DNA of 64,000 nucleotides from Aestuariivivens sediminicola (GTDB taxonomy: Bacteria > Bacteroidota > Bacteroidia > Flavobacteriales > Flavobacteriaceae): positions 62,001 through 126,000 of the forward strand of contig NZ_JAKMCM010000002.1 in the NCBI RefSeq assembly GCF_022662015.1, written 5' to 3'. This document shows, piece by piece, positions 26,183 to 35,714 of this stretch. Each line of letters starts with the position of its first letter. The first letter of the stretch is position 1. The position numbers and the translations under genes were made by a program. The notes below the pieces were generated by a model. That model was not told where the DNA came from, ran no database searches, and worked only from the letters and a program-made list of their open reading frames with translations.

Positions 26183-29143
26183 ATGAGTAAACTACTACAT
26201 TTTAAAATGTACGTTCTTGCTTTGTTGTTTTTTCCGGTAATGGCCTTTGCTCAAGGTAACATTTCCGGTACGGTAACAGATGGAACGTCTAATCTTCCTT
26301 TACCTGGGGCAAACGTCATCATTAAAGGAACGGCAACGGGGACGACCTCCGATTTTGATGGAAAATTCAGTTTGAATGTCGACAGCTTCCCTGTCACCTT
26401 AGTTTTTTCATCTTTAGGCTATGAAACTTTAGAATACACGGCAAACCAGGCGGGGGATATCAATATAACCATGTCGGAATCTTTAACTGCACTCGAAGAA
26501 GTGGTGATTACGGGATTGGCAGGATCAACCAAACGATCTAATCTCGCGAATACGGTGGCCTCTATTTCACCTGAGGAATTGGCCGGTGTAACCATGCAAT
26601 CCGGTTTTGACAGTGCTCTGACAGGAAAATTTACCGGTGCTGAGATCAAGGCGAATTCAGGTGCTCCCGGTGGGGGTATCTCAATGAAGTTGCGTGGTGT
26701 GACCTCCATTTTCGGAGATCAACAACCCTTATTCATTGTAGACGGGGTTTATGTTGATAATTCCTCAATCTCTTTGGGAAATAATATAGTGAGTGCAGCG
26801 GCAGGTGGTGGAAATCCTTCAAACACCCAGGACGATGCATCAAACAGGATCGCGGATATCGATCCGGAAGACATTGAAAGTGTCGACATTTTAAAAGGCG
26901 CCTCTGCCGCGGCGATCTATGGATCGCGAGCTGCCGGTGGGGTGGTCATTATAAAAACCAAACGAGGTAAAATGGGTAAACCTAAAATTAACTTTTCTCA
27001 AACGGTTGGTTTGAGAAGCCCAACCCAGCTTCTGGGCTTAAGGGATTGGGATGCTAATGAAATCTCAGCTTTTGGAGGCGATCCGAACGCCCCTTTAAGG
27101 GATTATGAAGCGGAATTGTTTGACCATACCAGAGTGTCTTCCACGACGCGATTCTCGACCTCCGGGGCTACGGATAATACCGATTACTTCTTTGGGACCA
27201 CCTATAAGAACGAACCCGGTCTGGTAGACAACACCGGCTATGAAAAAATGTCGGTTCGTTTGAATGTCGGACAGAAATTTACGGATTGGTTAGACCTCTA
27301 TGTGACTTCGAACTATATCAATTCGACATCAGACAGAGGATTCTTCAATAATGGTAATGCCAACAGAACCATTGGTTATGCTTTGGCCTTTACCTACCCA
27401 TGGGAGGATCTATCACCTGTAGATGGTGCCTATCCGGCCGGTGGTGCAGGGTCTAATGTTTTAGAAACGGTGGCCATTACCACCAACAGAGAGAAAGTGA
27501 ATCGCTTTATTGGTAGTGCCACTTCTAATATTCAGCTGTTAACAACAGATTCACAAAGCCTTAAATTGGTTCTTGAAGGCGGATTCGATCAATATACCTT
27601 GAGAACAACGAGTATATTCCCAAAGGAACTGACCTATTTTAGATCAGCGACATCCTTGGGAGGTGTGGCCATATCTGGTACTACCATAAATACCAATTAC
27701 AACCTCTCGGCATTTTTAGTGCACAATTACAATCTGGATAATGGACTTTCGTTCACGACCCAAGTGGGATCCTTTTTACAGGATTTTAACCGAAACACGG
27801 TCATTACCATTGCTACCGGGCTTAATGGTTCGCAAACCAATTTGGGGCAGTCCACAAATGTAGCTACACAGCAAACGATTCGTCCACAGCGCGATAAAGG
27901 GTTTTTTGTTCAGGAAGAGATCAATTTCGAGGATAAGATCATCGGAACCTTCGGGATAAGAGGTGATAAGTCAACCAACAATGGCGATGCCAATAAAATG
28001 TATTATTACCCTAAAGCAAACTTAGCGATCAATCTGCACAATTTTGACTTTTGGGATGTTGATTTCTTAAGCTATTTAAAGCCGAGAATTGCCTATGGTG
28101 AAGCCGGTAGATTCTCTAATTTCAATGATCGGTTCTCCTTAATGAATGCTGAATTTATTGATGGTACCTCTGGTTTAAGTCCGGCTAACTTGAGAGGTAA
28201 TCCCGATGTGGGTCCTGAACGTCAGAAAGAATTGGAATATGGATTGGATTTCGGACTGCTGGACAGACGTTTGAATTTTGAAGTTACCATTTACAACAAA
28301 AAAATAGATGATCTGTTAATTCAGGCCGATGTACCTACTTCCAGTGGATTTACGGCTAAAGTAGTAAACGCCGGTGCACTTGAAAACAAAGGCGTGGAAA
28401 TTGGATTCAATGGATCTATTATTGATAAGGATGATTTTACCTGGGACACAGGAATTAAGTGGTGGAAGAACAAATCGGAAATGACCAGACTGGATGTGCC
28501 AAGTTTTACAGAAGGAGGCTTTGCCGCTTCACTGGGTACGTTTTTGATTCAGGAAGGGAAGAGTGCTACTCAAATTGTGGGAACCTATGATGCCACGGCA
28601 TACACTGCAGAAGAAATAGCCGCAAGAGATCCTGAAGGTGATGGCTTCTTTGTTTATGGTAATGCCGAACCCGATTTTCAAATGTCCTGGTCCAATCAAT
28701 TCAGTTACAAGAATTTCGATTTATCATTTTTATGGCACTGGAAGAAAGGCGGAGATAACATTAACCTCACGACCTTACTTTACGACCTTGCCGGAACTAC
28801 CTGGGATTATGATGATACAGGACTGGATCCGTCGGGAGCACTGGCGAATGGGCCTTACAGAGCAGGTCAGGCCTTTGTAAATCCTGATCCGGTTATTGAA
28901 GATGCGGGATATTTAAGGCTTAGGGAAATCGGTCTGTATTATACCTTACCTGAAGGCCTGATAAAACATACTAAAAGAGTACGTGTCGGTATATCGGGTA
29001 GAAACCTGATTAACATATTCGACTACAACAGCTATGATCCGGAGGCATCAAACTTTGGAAATAATGTGTTGGCTAACAACGTTGAGGTGACACCTTATCC
29101 GGCTTCGAAGTTTGTTAATTTCCATATAAATGTTAACTTTTAA
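26183..29143 (+). CDS. SusC/RagA-family TonB-linked outer-membrane transporter
   Basis: The 986-residue receptor has a signal peptide (to AFAQ, about residue 24), a CarboxypepD_reg-like domain (GNISGTVTDGTSNLPLPGANVIIKG), the TonB-box/plug region (LEEVVITG; DIESVDILKGASAAAIYGSRAAGGVVIIKT) and a barrel ending KFVNFHINVNF. The AAAIYGSRAAGGVV motif is typical of SusC proteins. With the SusD gene that follows it would form a lidded import complex for oligosaccharides or peptides. No glycoside hydrolase is nearby; the upstream secreted alpha/beta hydrolase is the only candidate enzyme, so the substrate cannot be named. Confidence 0.94.
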   Translation: MSKLLHFKMYVLALLFFPVMAFAQGNISGTVTDGTSNLPLPGANVIIKGTATGTTSDFDGKFSLNVDSFPVTLVFSSLGYETLEYTANQAGDINITMSESLTALEEVVITGLAGSTKRSNLANTVASISPEELAGVTMQSGFDSALTGKFTGAEIKANSGAPGGGISMKLRGVTSIFGDQQPLFIVDGVYVDNSSISLGNNIVSAAAGGGNPSNTQDDASNRIADIDPEDIESVDILKGASAAAIYGSRAAGGVVIIKTKRGKMGKPKINFSQTVGLRSPTQLLGLRDWDANEISAFGGDPNAPLRDYEAELFDHTRVSSTTRFSTSGATDNTDYFFGTTYKNEPGLVDNTGYEKMSVRLNVGQKFTDWLDLYVTSNYINSTSDRGFFNNGNANRTIGYALAFTYPWEDLSPVDGAYPAGGAGSNVLETVAITTNREKVNRFIGSATSNIQLLTTDSQSLKLVLEGGFDQYTLRTTSIFPKELTYFRSATSLGGVAISGTTINTNYNLSAFLVHNYNLDNGLSFTTQVGSFLQDFNRNTVITIATGLNGSQTNLGQSTNVATQQTIRPQRDKGFFVQEEINFEDKIIGTFGIRGDKSTNNGDANKMYYYPKANLAINLHNFDFWDVDFLSYLKPRIAYGEAGRFSNFNDRFSLMNAEFIDGTSGLSPANLRGNPDVGPERQKELEYGLDFGLLDRRLNFEVTIYNKKIDDLLIQADVPTSSGFTAKVVNAGALENKGVEIGFNGSIIDKDDFTWDTGIKWWKNKSEMTRLDVPSFTEGGFAASLGTFLIQEGKSATQIVGTYDATAYTAEEIAARDPEGDGFFVYGNAEPDFQMSWSNQFSYKNFDLSFLWHWKKGGDNINLTTLLYDLAGTTWDYDDTGLDPSGALANGPYRAGQAFVNPDPVIEDAGYLRLREIGLYYTLPEGLIKHTKRVRVGISGRNLINIFDYNSYDPEASNFGNNVLANNVEVTPYPASKFVNFHINVNF

Positions 29144-29153
29144 TGCAATGATT

Positions 29154-30473
29154 ATGAAAAATATATATATAAAGTTAGTCCTCTTTAGCACAATTGTTAT
29201 TTTATCCGGTTGTGAATTGGATCCCATAGAAAACCCTAATGCACCAACGGTTGACAGTTTTGCTGAGGGTGCGACCCAGGCCGATATCCAGCTTTTGGCA
29301 GTAGGTCTGGAGGCAGTAATGCGGAATGATTTGGAATTTCATTACGACACCGTCTCCATTCTCGGACGCGAATATTACGACCTTACCGGAATAGACCCTC
29401 GCCTTACGGGTGAACTTTTGAAAGGACCGCTAGACAATAATGGATTCCTAACCACCCGATCGTATGCTGCCTGGTATAAAATTGTTAAATCGGCGAATAT
29501 CTTAATAGAAGCTGTTGAGAATTCGGCTGCCGGTTTTACAGATCAGGTGAAGAACAGTTACTATGGTTATGCCAAAACGCTTAAAGCCTATGCTTTATTG
29601 ATGGTTGCCAACAGAAATTACACGAATGGTATTCGTTTGGATGTCACTGACCCCGATAATCCTGGCCCTAATGTTGGTTACACTGAGGCCCTGGCAGGTG
29701 TTATGAGTTTATTGAATGAAGCTGCTTCACATCTTTCCAACAGCGGAAGTGCTTTCGATTTTGCATTGAGTGCCGGATTTGACGGATTTGACACCCCTGC
29801 TACATTTGCGCAATTCAATAAGGCCCTTGCTGCCCGAACAGCACTGTACCAGGAAGATAAATCGACCGCACTTACAGCGCTTAACGGTTCATTTTTTAAT
29901 ATGACTGGGAATTTATGGACCGGTCCGGCCCATGTATTTGGACTTACTGGTAATGATATCTTGAATGCCCAATTTCATTTATTGGTTGGCAGTGGAAGTG
30001 CCGATGCCTTTATGGCGCATCCGAGTTGGATTGCCGATGCTGAAACCGGTGACACCAGGGTGACAAGTAAATCACAACTTTTTGAGCCCGGTACGCGAAC
30101 CTTTGATGGTCTATCGGCTGATTACCAAATTGCATTATATAAGACAAATACGGATCCCGTGTACTTGATACGAAATGAGGAGCTTATCTTGATTTATGCC
30201 GAGGCTCAGATAGGATCTGATAACAATGCTGCTGTGTCGGCCCTGAATACGATAAGAAATGCAGCAGGACTTGTGGATTATTCGGGTGCTACTGATGATG
30301 CTTCCCTTATGAATGAAGTGTTACACCAAAGACGGTATTCGCTTTTTGCAGAGGGTCATCGTTGGATCGACCTGCGACGCATGGGCATGTTAAACAGTAC
30401 AACTATTCCTTTAGACAGGTCCGGAGACAATGTTATTGATGCTTTCCCGGTTCCGTTTACTGAACAGCTATAA
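29154..30473 (+). CDS. SusD/RagB-family substrate-binding lipoprotein
   Basis: The 439-residue surface lipoprotein has a signal ending LSGC and then ELDPIENPNAPT, the usual SusD start. Helical TPR-like segments follow, and the C-terminal part carries family markers (RNEELILIYAEAQIG, ALNTIRNAAGL, QRRYSLFAEGHRWIDLRRMG, AFPVPFTEQL). The ATG at 29154 is preferred; a nearby ATG at 29148 is possible. It forms the lid of the SusC transporter encoded immediately upstream (11 bp between the SusC stop and this ATG). It ends somewhat shorter than many family members but is not obviously truncated. Confidence 0.93.
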   Translation: MKNIYIKLVLFSTIVILSGCELDPIENPNAPTVDSFAEGATQADIQLLAVGLEAVMRNDLEFHYDTVSILGREYYDLTGIDPRLTGELLKGPLDNNGFLTTRSYAAWYKIVKSANILIEAVENSAAGFTDQVKNSYYGYAKTLKAYALLMVANRNYTNGIRLDVTDPDNPGPNVGYTEALAGVMSLLNEAASHLSNSGSAFDFALSAGFDGFDTPATFAQFNKALAARTALYQEDKSTALTALNGSFFNMTGNLWTGPAHVFGLTGNDILNAQFHLLVGSGSADAFMAHPSWIADAETGDTRVTSKSQLFEPGTRTFDGLSADYQIALYKTNTDPVYLIRNEELILIYAEAQIGSDNNAAVSALNTIRNAAGLVDYSGATDDASLMNEVLHQRRYSLFAEGHRWIDLRRMGMLNSTTIPLDRSGDNVIDAFPVPFTEQL

Positions 30474-30490
30474 ACAAGTTATAGTGTTAT

Positions 30491-30530
30491 AAAAAAAGAG
30501 GTCATCAGTATGATGACCTCTTTCTTTTTT
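30491..30530. terminator. Bidirectional intrinsic terminator between SusD and RND genes
   Basis: A perfect 13-bp stem (30495-30507 with 30511-30523, loop GTA) is flanked by an A-run and a T-run, so it can end both converging transcripts. Confidence 0.9.
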
Positions 30531-30584
30531 TACAAACTCTAAAAGCGTTCCGGTTGATGGAATGCGAATCACACTTTTTAATTG

Positions 30585-33500
30585 CTATGCCTCAACCCGT
30601 ATGGGCTTGGAGTATCGGGCAACGCGTTTACTGTACAACCACATTTTGAACTTCGTAGCCAGATAAAAGAGAATGGGTACAACAATAAGCGTGAGGAATG
30701 TGGCAATGAGCAATCCATAGATAACGGTTTTGGCCAGGGGACCCCAAAAGATCACATTGTCTCCTCCGGTGTAGATATTCGGATCCAAATCGCTGAACAA
30801 GGTGAAAAAGTTGATGTTTAATCCGGTGGCCAGTGGAATGAGTCCTAATATGGTAGTTATTGCTGTTAACAACACAGGTCGCAAACGGGCCATCCCTCCT
30901 TTGATAATCGCCTCCAGAAGATCCGGGGTCTCCAGATATTGCTCGTCTTCCAGATCCAATGCTACTTTTTTCCTGTCAATAAGCAATTGGGTATAATCCA
31001 GGAGGACCACCCCATTATTAACCACAATTCCGGCTAAGGAGATAATACCCATCATGGTCATCATGATGACAAACGAACTTCCTGTTAATAAGATCCCACC
31101 AAATACGCCTATAAAACTTAAAAATATGGCCAGCATGATGATGGCGGGTTTTGAAACCGAGTTGAACTGGAAGATCAGAATGAAGAAAATCAGACCCAGT
31201 CCGGCAAGAAATGCACCATTGAGGAAGTTCTGCTGTTTTTCCTGCTCTTCAATCTGTCCGGTGTAATCCGTTTTTATATTCTCGGGCATTTCAGAGAGGC
31301 CTTTCATTTCATTCTGAATCTGGGTCACTATAGCCCTGGCATCTATAAATCCGGGAGCTAAGGCCGAATATAGGGTAACCACACGTCTCGTATCACGATG
31401 TTTAATGGCACTAAAACCGGAAGCATTGCTATGGTCTGCCACAGTCGACACAGGGATTTCTTTAATTTGTCCGGAGGCCATATCCCTGAATGTTATTTTT
31501 TGATTGAATACCGCACTGGTATTGTAGCGATTCTCCTCGTTAAAGCGGACGTAAATATCATAATCCTCGCCGTCTTTCTTGTAAATACCGGCCTTGGCAC
31601 CAAAAATGGCATTGCGCAATTGCTGGCCAACCTGACCGGAGGTAATCCCCAGTTCGCCTGCCTTTTCGGTGTCGACAATAACCTGCATGGAGGGTTTCGC
31701 TTTATTGACGTCAATTTTCAATTCATCGATACCCTGGATATTCTTGGAATTGATAAAATTCCGCATGTTCTCTGCGGTAACAATTAATTGTGAGTAATCA
31801 TCACCTTCGAGTTCTATGTTGATCGGATATCCTGCCGGTGGCCCAACCGGATCTTTTTCTACTGAAATACTAACTCCCGGATAGATCCCATGTAAGGAGG
31901 CCTGTACTTTTTTTAGCAATTCGTTGCTGTCTGCTCCTTTTCTATACTTATACTCCCGCATCGTCGCAGTAATTTTGGCTCTATGAGGCATTTCGGCAGC
32001 AGAACCGCCATCTGTTTGAGGGTTTCCGGCACCTTCACCCACTTGTGAAACTGCACTTTCCGTAAGGAAATTGTAACCGTCCTGTACATAGGCCGGATCA
32101 TTGATGATGGCATACACCCGCTGCTCAATGTCCTTGGTTATGGCATTGGTCTTCTTAATATCAGTGCCTTCAGGGTATTCAATATACACGATAATCTGGT
32201 TAGGGGTGTTATCCGGAAAGAATTCCACCTTGGTATTACCGGTACCCATCGATATACCGAAGGAAATAAATGTAATAATCAATAAGACCACCGTACCAAG
32301 GGCAATAATAACTGGCTTTCTGCCATGCAATGCACTACGCAGGGTTTTCTCATAGATGCGTTCACATTTGGGTAATATCTTATTCTGGAATGCATTGGCC
32401 CATTTTCTCAGGAACAGACGGTAAATCCAAAGCAGTACAACGGTAACCATCATTAAGGTTCCAAGACCTCTGTAAGCCCCGCCTACCACATAAATTAAAA
32501 GTCCGATAACACCAAAAATGATCGAAATTCGTATAATCTGTTTTAACGGCATGTTTTTGTCTTCCGTTGTCATGAATTGCGATACCATTACCGAATTGAA
32601 GAAGATGGCAACAAATAATGACGATCCTAAAACTACAGACAGGGTGACGGGGAAATAGATCATAAATTGCCCCATCAAACCCGGCCATAGGCCTAAAGGA
32701 ATAAATGCTGCAACCGTAGTTACCGTGGATATAATGATGGGAAAAGCAATCTCGCCAATACCTTTTTTTGCTGCCTGTATACGTGGCATGCCCTCAGACA
32801 TCAGGCGGTATACATTTTCAACGACAACAATACCGTTGTCGACCAGCATACCCAGTCCCATAATGAGTCCGAAAAGAATCATGGTATTCATGGTGTAGTC
32901 CAATGTATTGAGGATCATGAGCGACATGAACATGGACATTGGGATGGCAAAACCAACGAATAAGGCATTTTTAAAGCCTAAGAAGAACATGAGTACTGTT
33001 ACAACCAGTATAATACCGAAAATAATGTTGTTTACCAGGTCATCAACCTGTCCAATAGTTTTCGAAGACTGGTCGTTTGAAATGGTCACCTTTAAATCCG
33101 GTGGAAACCTGTTTTCTTTTGCTTGGTTAACGATGATCTCGATTTGCTCTGCCGCAGCCACCATATTTTTTCCGGATCGTTTTTTTACATCCAACATAAC
33201 GACTGGTTCCCCGAATTCCCTTGCATAGGTCGTTTTGTCTTCATCCTTGAAGGTGACTTCTGCGACATCCCTGAGATAGATGGCATTACCATTTTCTGCT
33301 TTCACCACAAAGTTATTGAGTTCCTGAGGGTCCTCAATTTCACCCAATACCCTGATGGTTCTGCGCTGTCCGCTCGATATCAGATTTCCGGCAGACATGG
33401 TCATGTTTTCCCTGCTTATCGTATTGATAATATCATCGAAGCTCACCTGTGCCGCCATCATCTTGTAAATGTCTACGGCTACTTCAACTTCCTTTTCCTG

Positions 33501-34088
33501 GGCACCGCGGATGTCCACCTGTTTTATTTCCTGAAGCCCTTCAATTTCATCCTCCAAATACTCCCCGTACTCCTTTAGTTTATCGACAGGATAATTACCC
33601 GAAATATTGATGTTTAGAATAGGGATTTCCTCAGACATGCTTAAATCGAATACGTTGGGTTCGACTTTCGCTCCGTTAAAAGTGGGCCAATCTTCCCCGG
33701 AGGTTTCAGAATCGACCTCATCCTTAACTTTTTGTTTGGCCGCTTCAACGCTAATGTCCTCATCGAACTCAACAACAATAATGGAATAATCTTCCTGCGA
33801 GGTGGAGGTGATTTCAACCACATTGCTAACCGTTTTAAGCCTATCCTCTATAGGATCTGTAATTAACTTTTCAATATCTTCCGCAGTGTTCCCGGGGAAT
33901 ACAGAACTGATATAAATTTTGGTCTCTTTAATTTCAGGAAAGCTCTCGCGAGGCATACTAAAGTAGGCACTTGCTCCAAGGAATAGAATTAAGGTCATTA
34001 ACACGTACATGGTGGTCTTATTGTTAATGGCCCACGATGATAACCTAAACTCCTTGTCTACTTTTTTCTTTTTTAAATCTTTGGTCAT
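30585..34088 (-). CDS. RND efflux pump inner-membrane permease (AcrB/HAE1-like)
   Basis: The 1167-residue resistance-nodulation-division transporter has the repeated 1+5 helix plan and the two large periplasmic loops. The proton-relay helix is visible in GLIMGLGMLVDNGIVVVENV. The C-terminal repeat has GIISLAGIVVNNGVVLLDY. It is about 120 residues longer than AcrB. Much of the excess is a hydrophobic insertion around residues 505-570, between helices 6 and 7 (RISIIFGVIGLLIYVVGG and LGTLMMVTVVLLWIYRLFL), which would add two membrane segments. It works with the adaptor and TolC-like protein encoded upstream to export drugs or other small molecules. Confidence 0.92.
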   Translation of the reverse strand: MTKDLKKKKVDKEFRLSSWAINNKTTMYVLMTLILFLGASAYFSMPRESFPEIKETKIYISSVFPGNTAEDIEKLITDPIEDRLKTVSNVVEITSTSQEDYSIIVVEFDEDISVEAAKQKVKDEVDSETSGEDWPTFNGAKVEPNVFDLSMSEEIPILNINISGNYPVDKLKEYGEYLEDEIEGLQEIKQVDIRGAQEKEVEVAVDIYKMMAAQVSFDDIINTISRENMTMSAGNLISSGQRRTIRVLGEIEDPQELNNFVVKAENGNAIYLRDVAEVTFKDEDKTTYAREFGEPVVMLDVKKRSGKNMVAAAEQIEIIVNQAKENRFPPDLKVTISNDQSSKTIGQVDDLVNNIIFGIILVVTVLMFFLGFKNALFVGFAIPMSMFMSLMILNTLDYTMNTMILFGLIMGLGMLVDNGIVVVENVYRLMSEGMPRIQAAKKGIGEIAFPIIISTVTTVAAFIPLGLWPGLMGQFMIYFPVTLSVVLGSSLFVAIFFNSVMVSQFMTTEDKNMPLKQIIRISIIFGVIGLLIYVVGGAYRGLGTLMMVTVVLLWIYRLFLRKWANAFQNKILPKCERIYEKTLRSALHGRKPVIIALGTVVLLIITFISFGISMGTGNTKVEFFPDNTPNQIIVYIEYPEGTDIKKTNAITKDIEQRVYAIINDPAYVQDGYNFLTESAVSQVGEGAGNPQTDGGSAAEMPHRAKITATMREYKYRKGADSNELLKKVQASLHGIYPGVSISVEKDPVGPPAGYPINIELEGDDYSQLIVTAENMRNFINSKNIQGIDELKIDVNKAKPSMQVIVDTEKAGELGITSGQVGQQLRNAIFGAKAGIYKKDGEDYDIYVRFNEENRYNTSAVFNQKITFRDMASGQIKEIPVSTVADHSNASGFSAIKHRDTRRVVTLYSALAPGFIDARAIVTQIQNEMKGLSEMPENIKTDYTGQIEEQEKQQNFLNGAFLAGLGLIFFILIFQFNSVSKPAIIMLAIFLSFIGVFGGILLTGSSFVIMMTMMGIISLAGIVVNNGVVLLDYTQLLIDRKKVALDLEDEQYLETPDLLEAIIKGGMARLRPVLLTAITTILGLIPLATGLNINFFTLFSDLDPNIYTGGDNVIFWGPLAKTVIYGLLIATFLTLIVVPILFYLATKFKMWLYSKRVARYSKPIRVEA

Positions 34089-34108
34089 GTGTCTTTAGTT
34101 TGTAGTCC

Positions 34109-34492
34109 TTAGACATTAGTGTTTTTATCGTTAGATTTTAAATATTTTTGAAGTCCGGACACCATTTTAGATAGTTCTTCGAGTCGTACTCTGTTTTTGT
34201 AATCAACCTCACTGCTTAGATAATTCAAGCGTTTAGCTATTGTTGAACAGACCACACATTCTTTAATTGAACCATTTGCCATATTTATAAACCTATTAAA
34301 TTGAGCATTTGTATCACCGGATCCTTCGGCAATGTTTAAGGCTATGGATACTGAAGCTTTCTTAAATTGAGAGCTTAAGGCATAATCTTCGCTTTTCGGA
34401 AAACATTTCGTGTCTTCGTAAACTGTATCGATAAAATCCAGTGCGTTCTGATATACTTTAAGGTCTTCAAAGTTGAATTTTATGTTTCTCAT
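34109..34492 (-). CDS. Four-helix-bundle protein (S23/TIGR02436 family)
   Basis: The 127-residue protein matches the family first known from intervening sequences of 23S rRNA genes: FEDLKVYQNALDFIDTVY, then FKKASVSIALNIAEGSG, then GSIKECVVCSTIAKRL. It is predicted to be all-helical. Molecular function is not established. It sits inside the efflux operon between adaptor and pump genes, which are normally adjacent, with only 20 bp to the pump start and 39 bp from the adaptor stop. Both flanks contain scattered GTCTA/TAGAC words, suggesting insertion of a small cassette. It would be co-transcribed with the pump. Confidence 0.88.
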   Translation of the reverse strand: MRNIKFNFEDLKVYQNALDFIDTVYEDTKCFPKSEDYALSSQFKKASVSIALNIAEGSGDTNAQFNRFINMANGSIKECVVCSTIAKRLNYLSSEVDYKNRVRLEELSKMVSGLQKYLKSNDKNTNV

Positions 34493-34531
34493 GAATTTAT
34501 TCCGTTTATTTTAAAGTCTACGGTCTACCAA

Positions 34532-35701
34532 CTATAGACTGGCGAGAATTTTGACTTGTTGTCCATCTTTTACACTTCGGGCACCTTCATCGACTATTTC
34601 AATATCGCTTTTTAAACCTGAAGTAACTTCTATATAATCTCCTTGTGTTCTTCCCGTTTTAATAATCTCCCGCTTGGCCACGGCCAGCTCTCCGGATTTT
34701 TCCGTAATGGTATATACAAATTGTTCGCCTTCTGCATTCTCAGAGATGATACTTTGCGGAATAAGTATGGCGTTCTCGTTGATGTAATCGTTTATTTTAA
34801 GCTTGGCCATCAAATTCGGTTTAATGCTGCCATCGTTGTTGTCGACTCCCACCTCAACTTTAAACGTGCGATTGGCTGGATTTATAAAATTTCCGGCTTG
34901 ACGTACTTTGGTTTTAACCTCTTTATTGAGCACCGGGAAATTTACAATCACCTCTTTACCTTTAGTAACACTGGTTATAAACCGTTCCGGCACGTCTGTT
35001 TCGATATACATGTTTTTTAAGCTGACAATTCTGAACAGAGGGGATTGCCCGGGACCAACCACACTTCCTTTTTCTGTAATAACATCATCAATAGTTCCTG
35101 AAAAAGGAGCTCTTACAGTCGTTTTAGCCACCTGATCTTTGAGTTGATCTACAGATCTGTTCATCGCTTCATAGGAGGATTTGGTTTGCAAGTACTGTAT
35201 CTCACTGCCTATGTTTTCCTTCCATAAGCGCTCTTGACGTTCGAAAGTTGTTTTTGCCAAATCCCTTTGAATTTCAAGTTGAGCCAATTGCTGACTTAAC
35301 CCGCCGTCGTCGATCTTAGCCAATAATTGTCCTTTCGTCACGTCCTGCCCTTCCTTAACAAAAACATCGATTAAGGTCCCCGAAAATTCAGGATAAATAA
35401 CCAGGTTCTCTTTGGTGTCTACGCTGCCCTGCAATTCGATAAAATGATTGAATACCGTTTCACTGGTTTTAAAAGTGGTAATTAAAGGGACCTTTTCCTG
35501 TGGATCCAATTCCTTTATTTTAGTTTCCAGCTGCTTTAATTGTGCTGAAATTTCCTGCCTGGCGGCGTCGAGCTCGGCTTTCTTTTTACGGATCAATTCA
35601 ATATTATCGGAAGCAATGATGTCTTCGACACTTTTTTTCTTATCGCCACCGCAGGATGTTAGAAGAGCAGTTGCAAAAAGGAGGCTGTATATATATTTCA
35701 T
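34532..35701 (-). CDS. RND efflux periplasmic adaptor (membrane-fusion) lipoprotein
   Basis: The 389-residue protein has a lipoprotein signal (MKYIYSLLFATALLTSC, Cys17) and an N-terminal coiled coil rich in Lys/Glu. A biotinyl-lipoyl-like half-motif follows (SGTLIDVFVKEGQDVTKGQLLAKID), then a helical hairpin and the second lipoyl half (VRAPFSGTIDDVITEKGSVVGPG), and finally beta-barrel and membrane-proximal domains. It bridges the RND pump and the TolC-like channel. It lies 13 bp after the TolC gene. Confidence 0.93.
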   Translation of the reverse strand: MKYIYSLLFATALLTSCGGDKKKSVEDIIASDNIELIRKKKAELDAARQEISAQLKQLETKIKELDPQEKVPLITTFKTSETVFNHFIELQGSVDTKENLVIYPEFSGTLIDVFVKEGQDVTKGQLLAKIDDGGLSQQLAQLEIQRDLAKTTFERQERLWKENIGSEIQYLQTKSSYEAMNRSVDQLKDQVAKTTVRAPFSGTIDDVITEKGSVVGPGQSPLFRIVSLKNMYIETDVPERFITSVTKGKEVIVNFPVLNKEVKTKVRQAGNFINPANRTFKVEVGVDNNDGSIKPNLMAKLKINDYINENAILIPQSIISENAEGEQFVYTITEKSGELAVAKREIIKTGRTQGDYIEVTSGLKSDIEIVDEGARSVKDGQQVKILASL

Positions 35702-35714
35702 GGCATTTGTTTTT

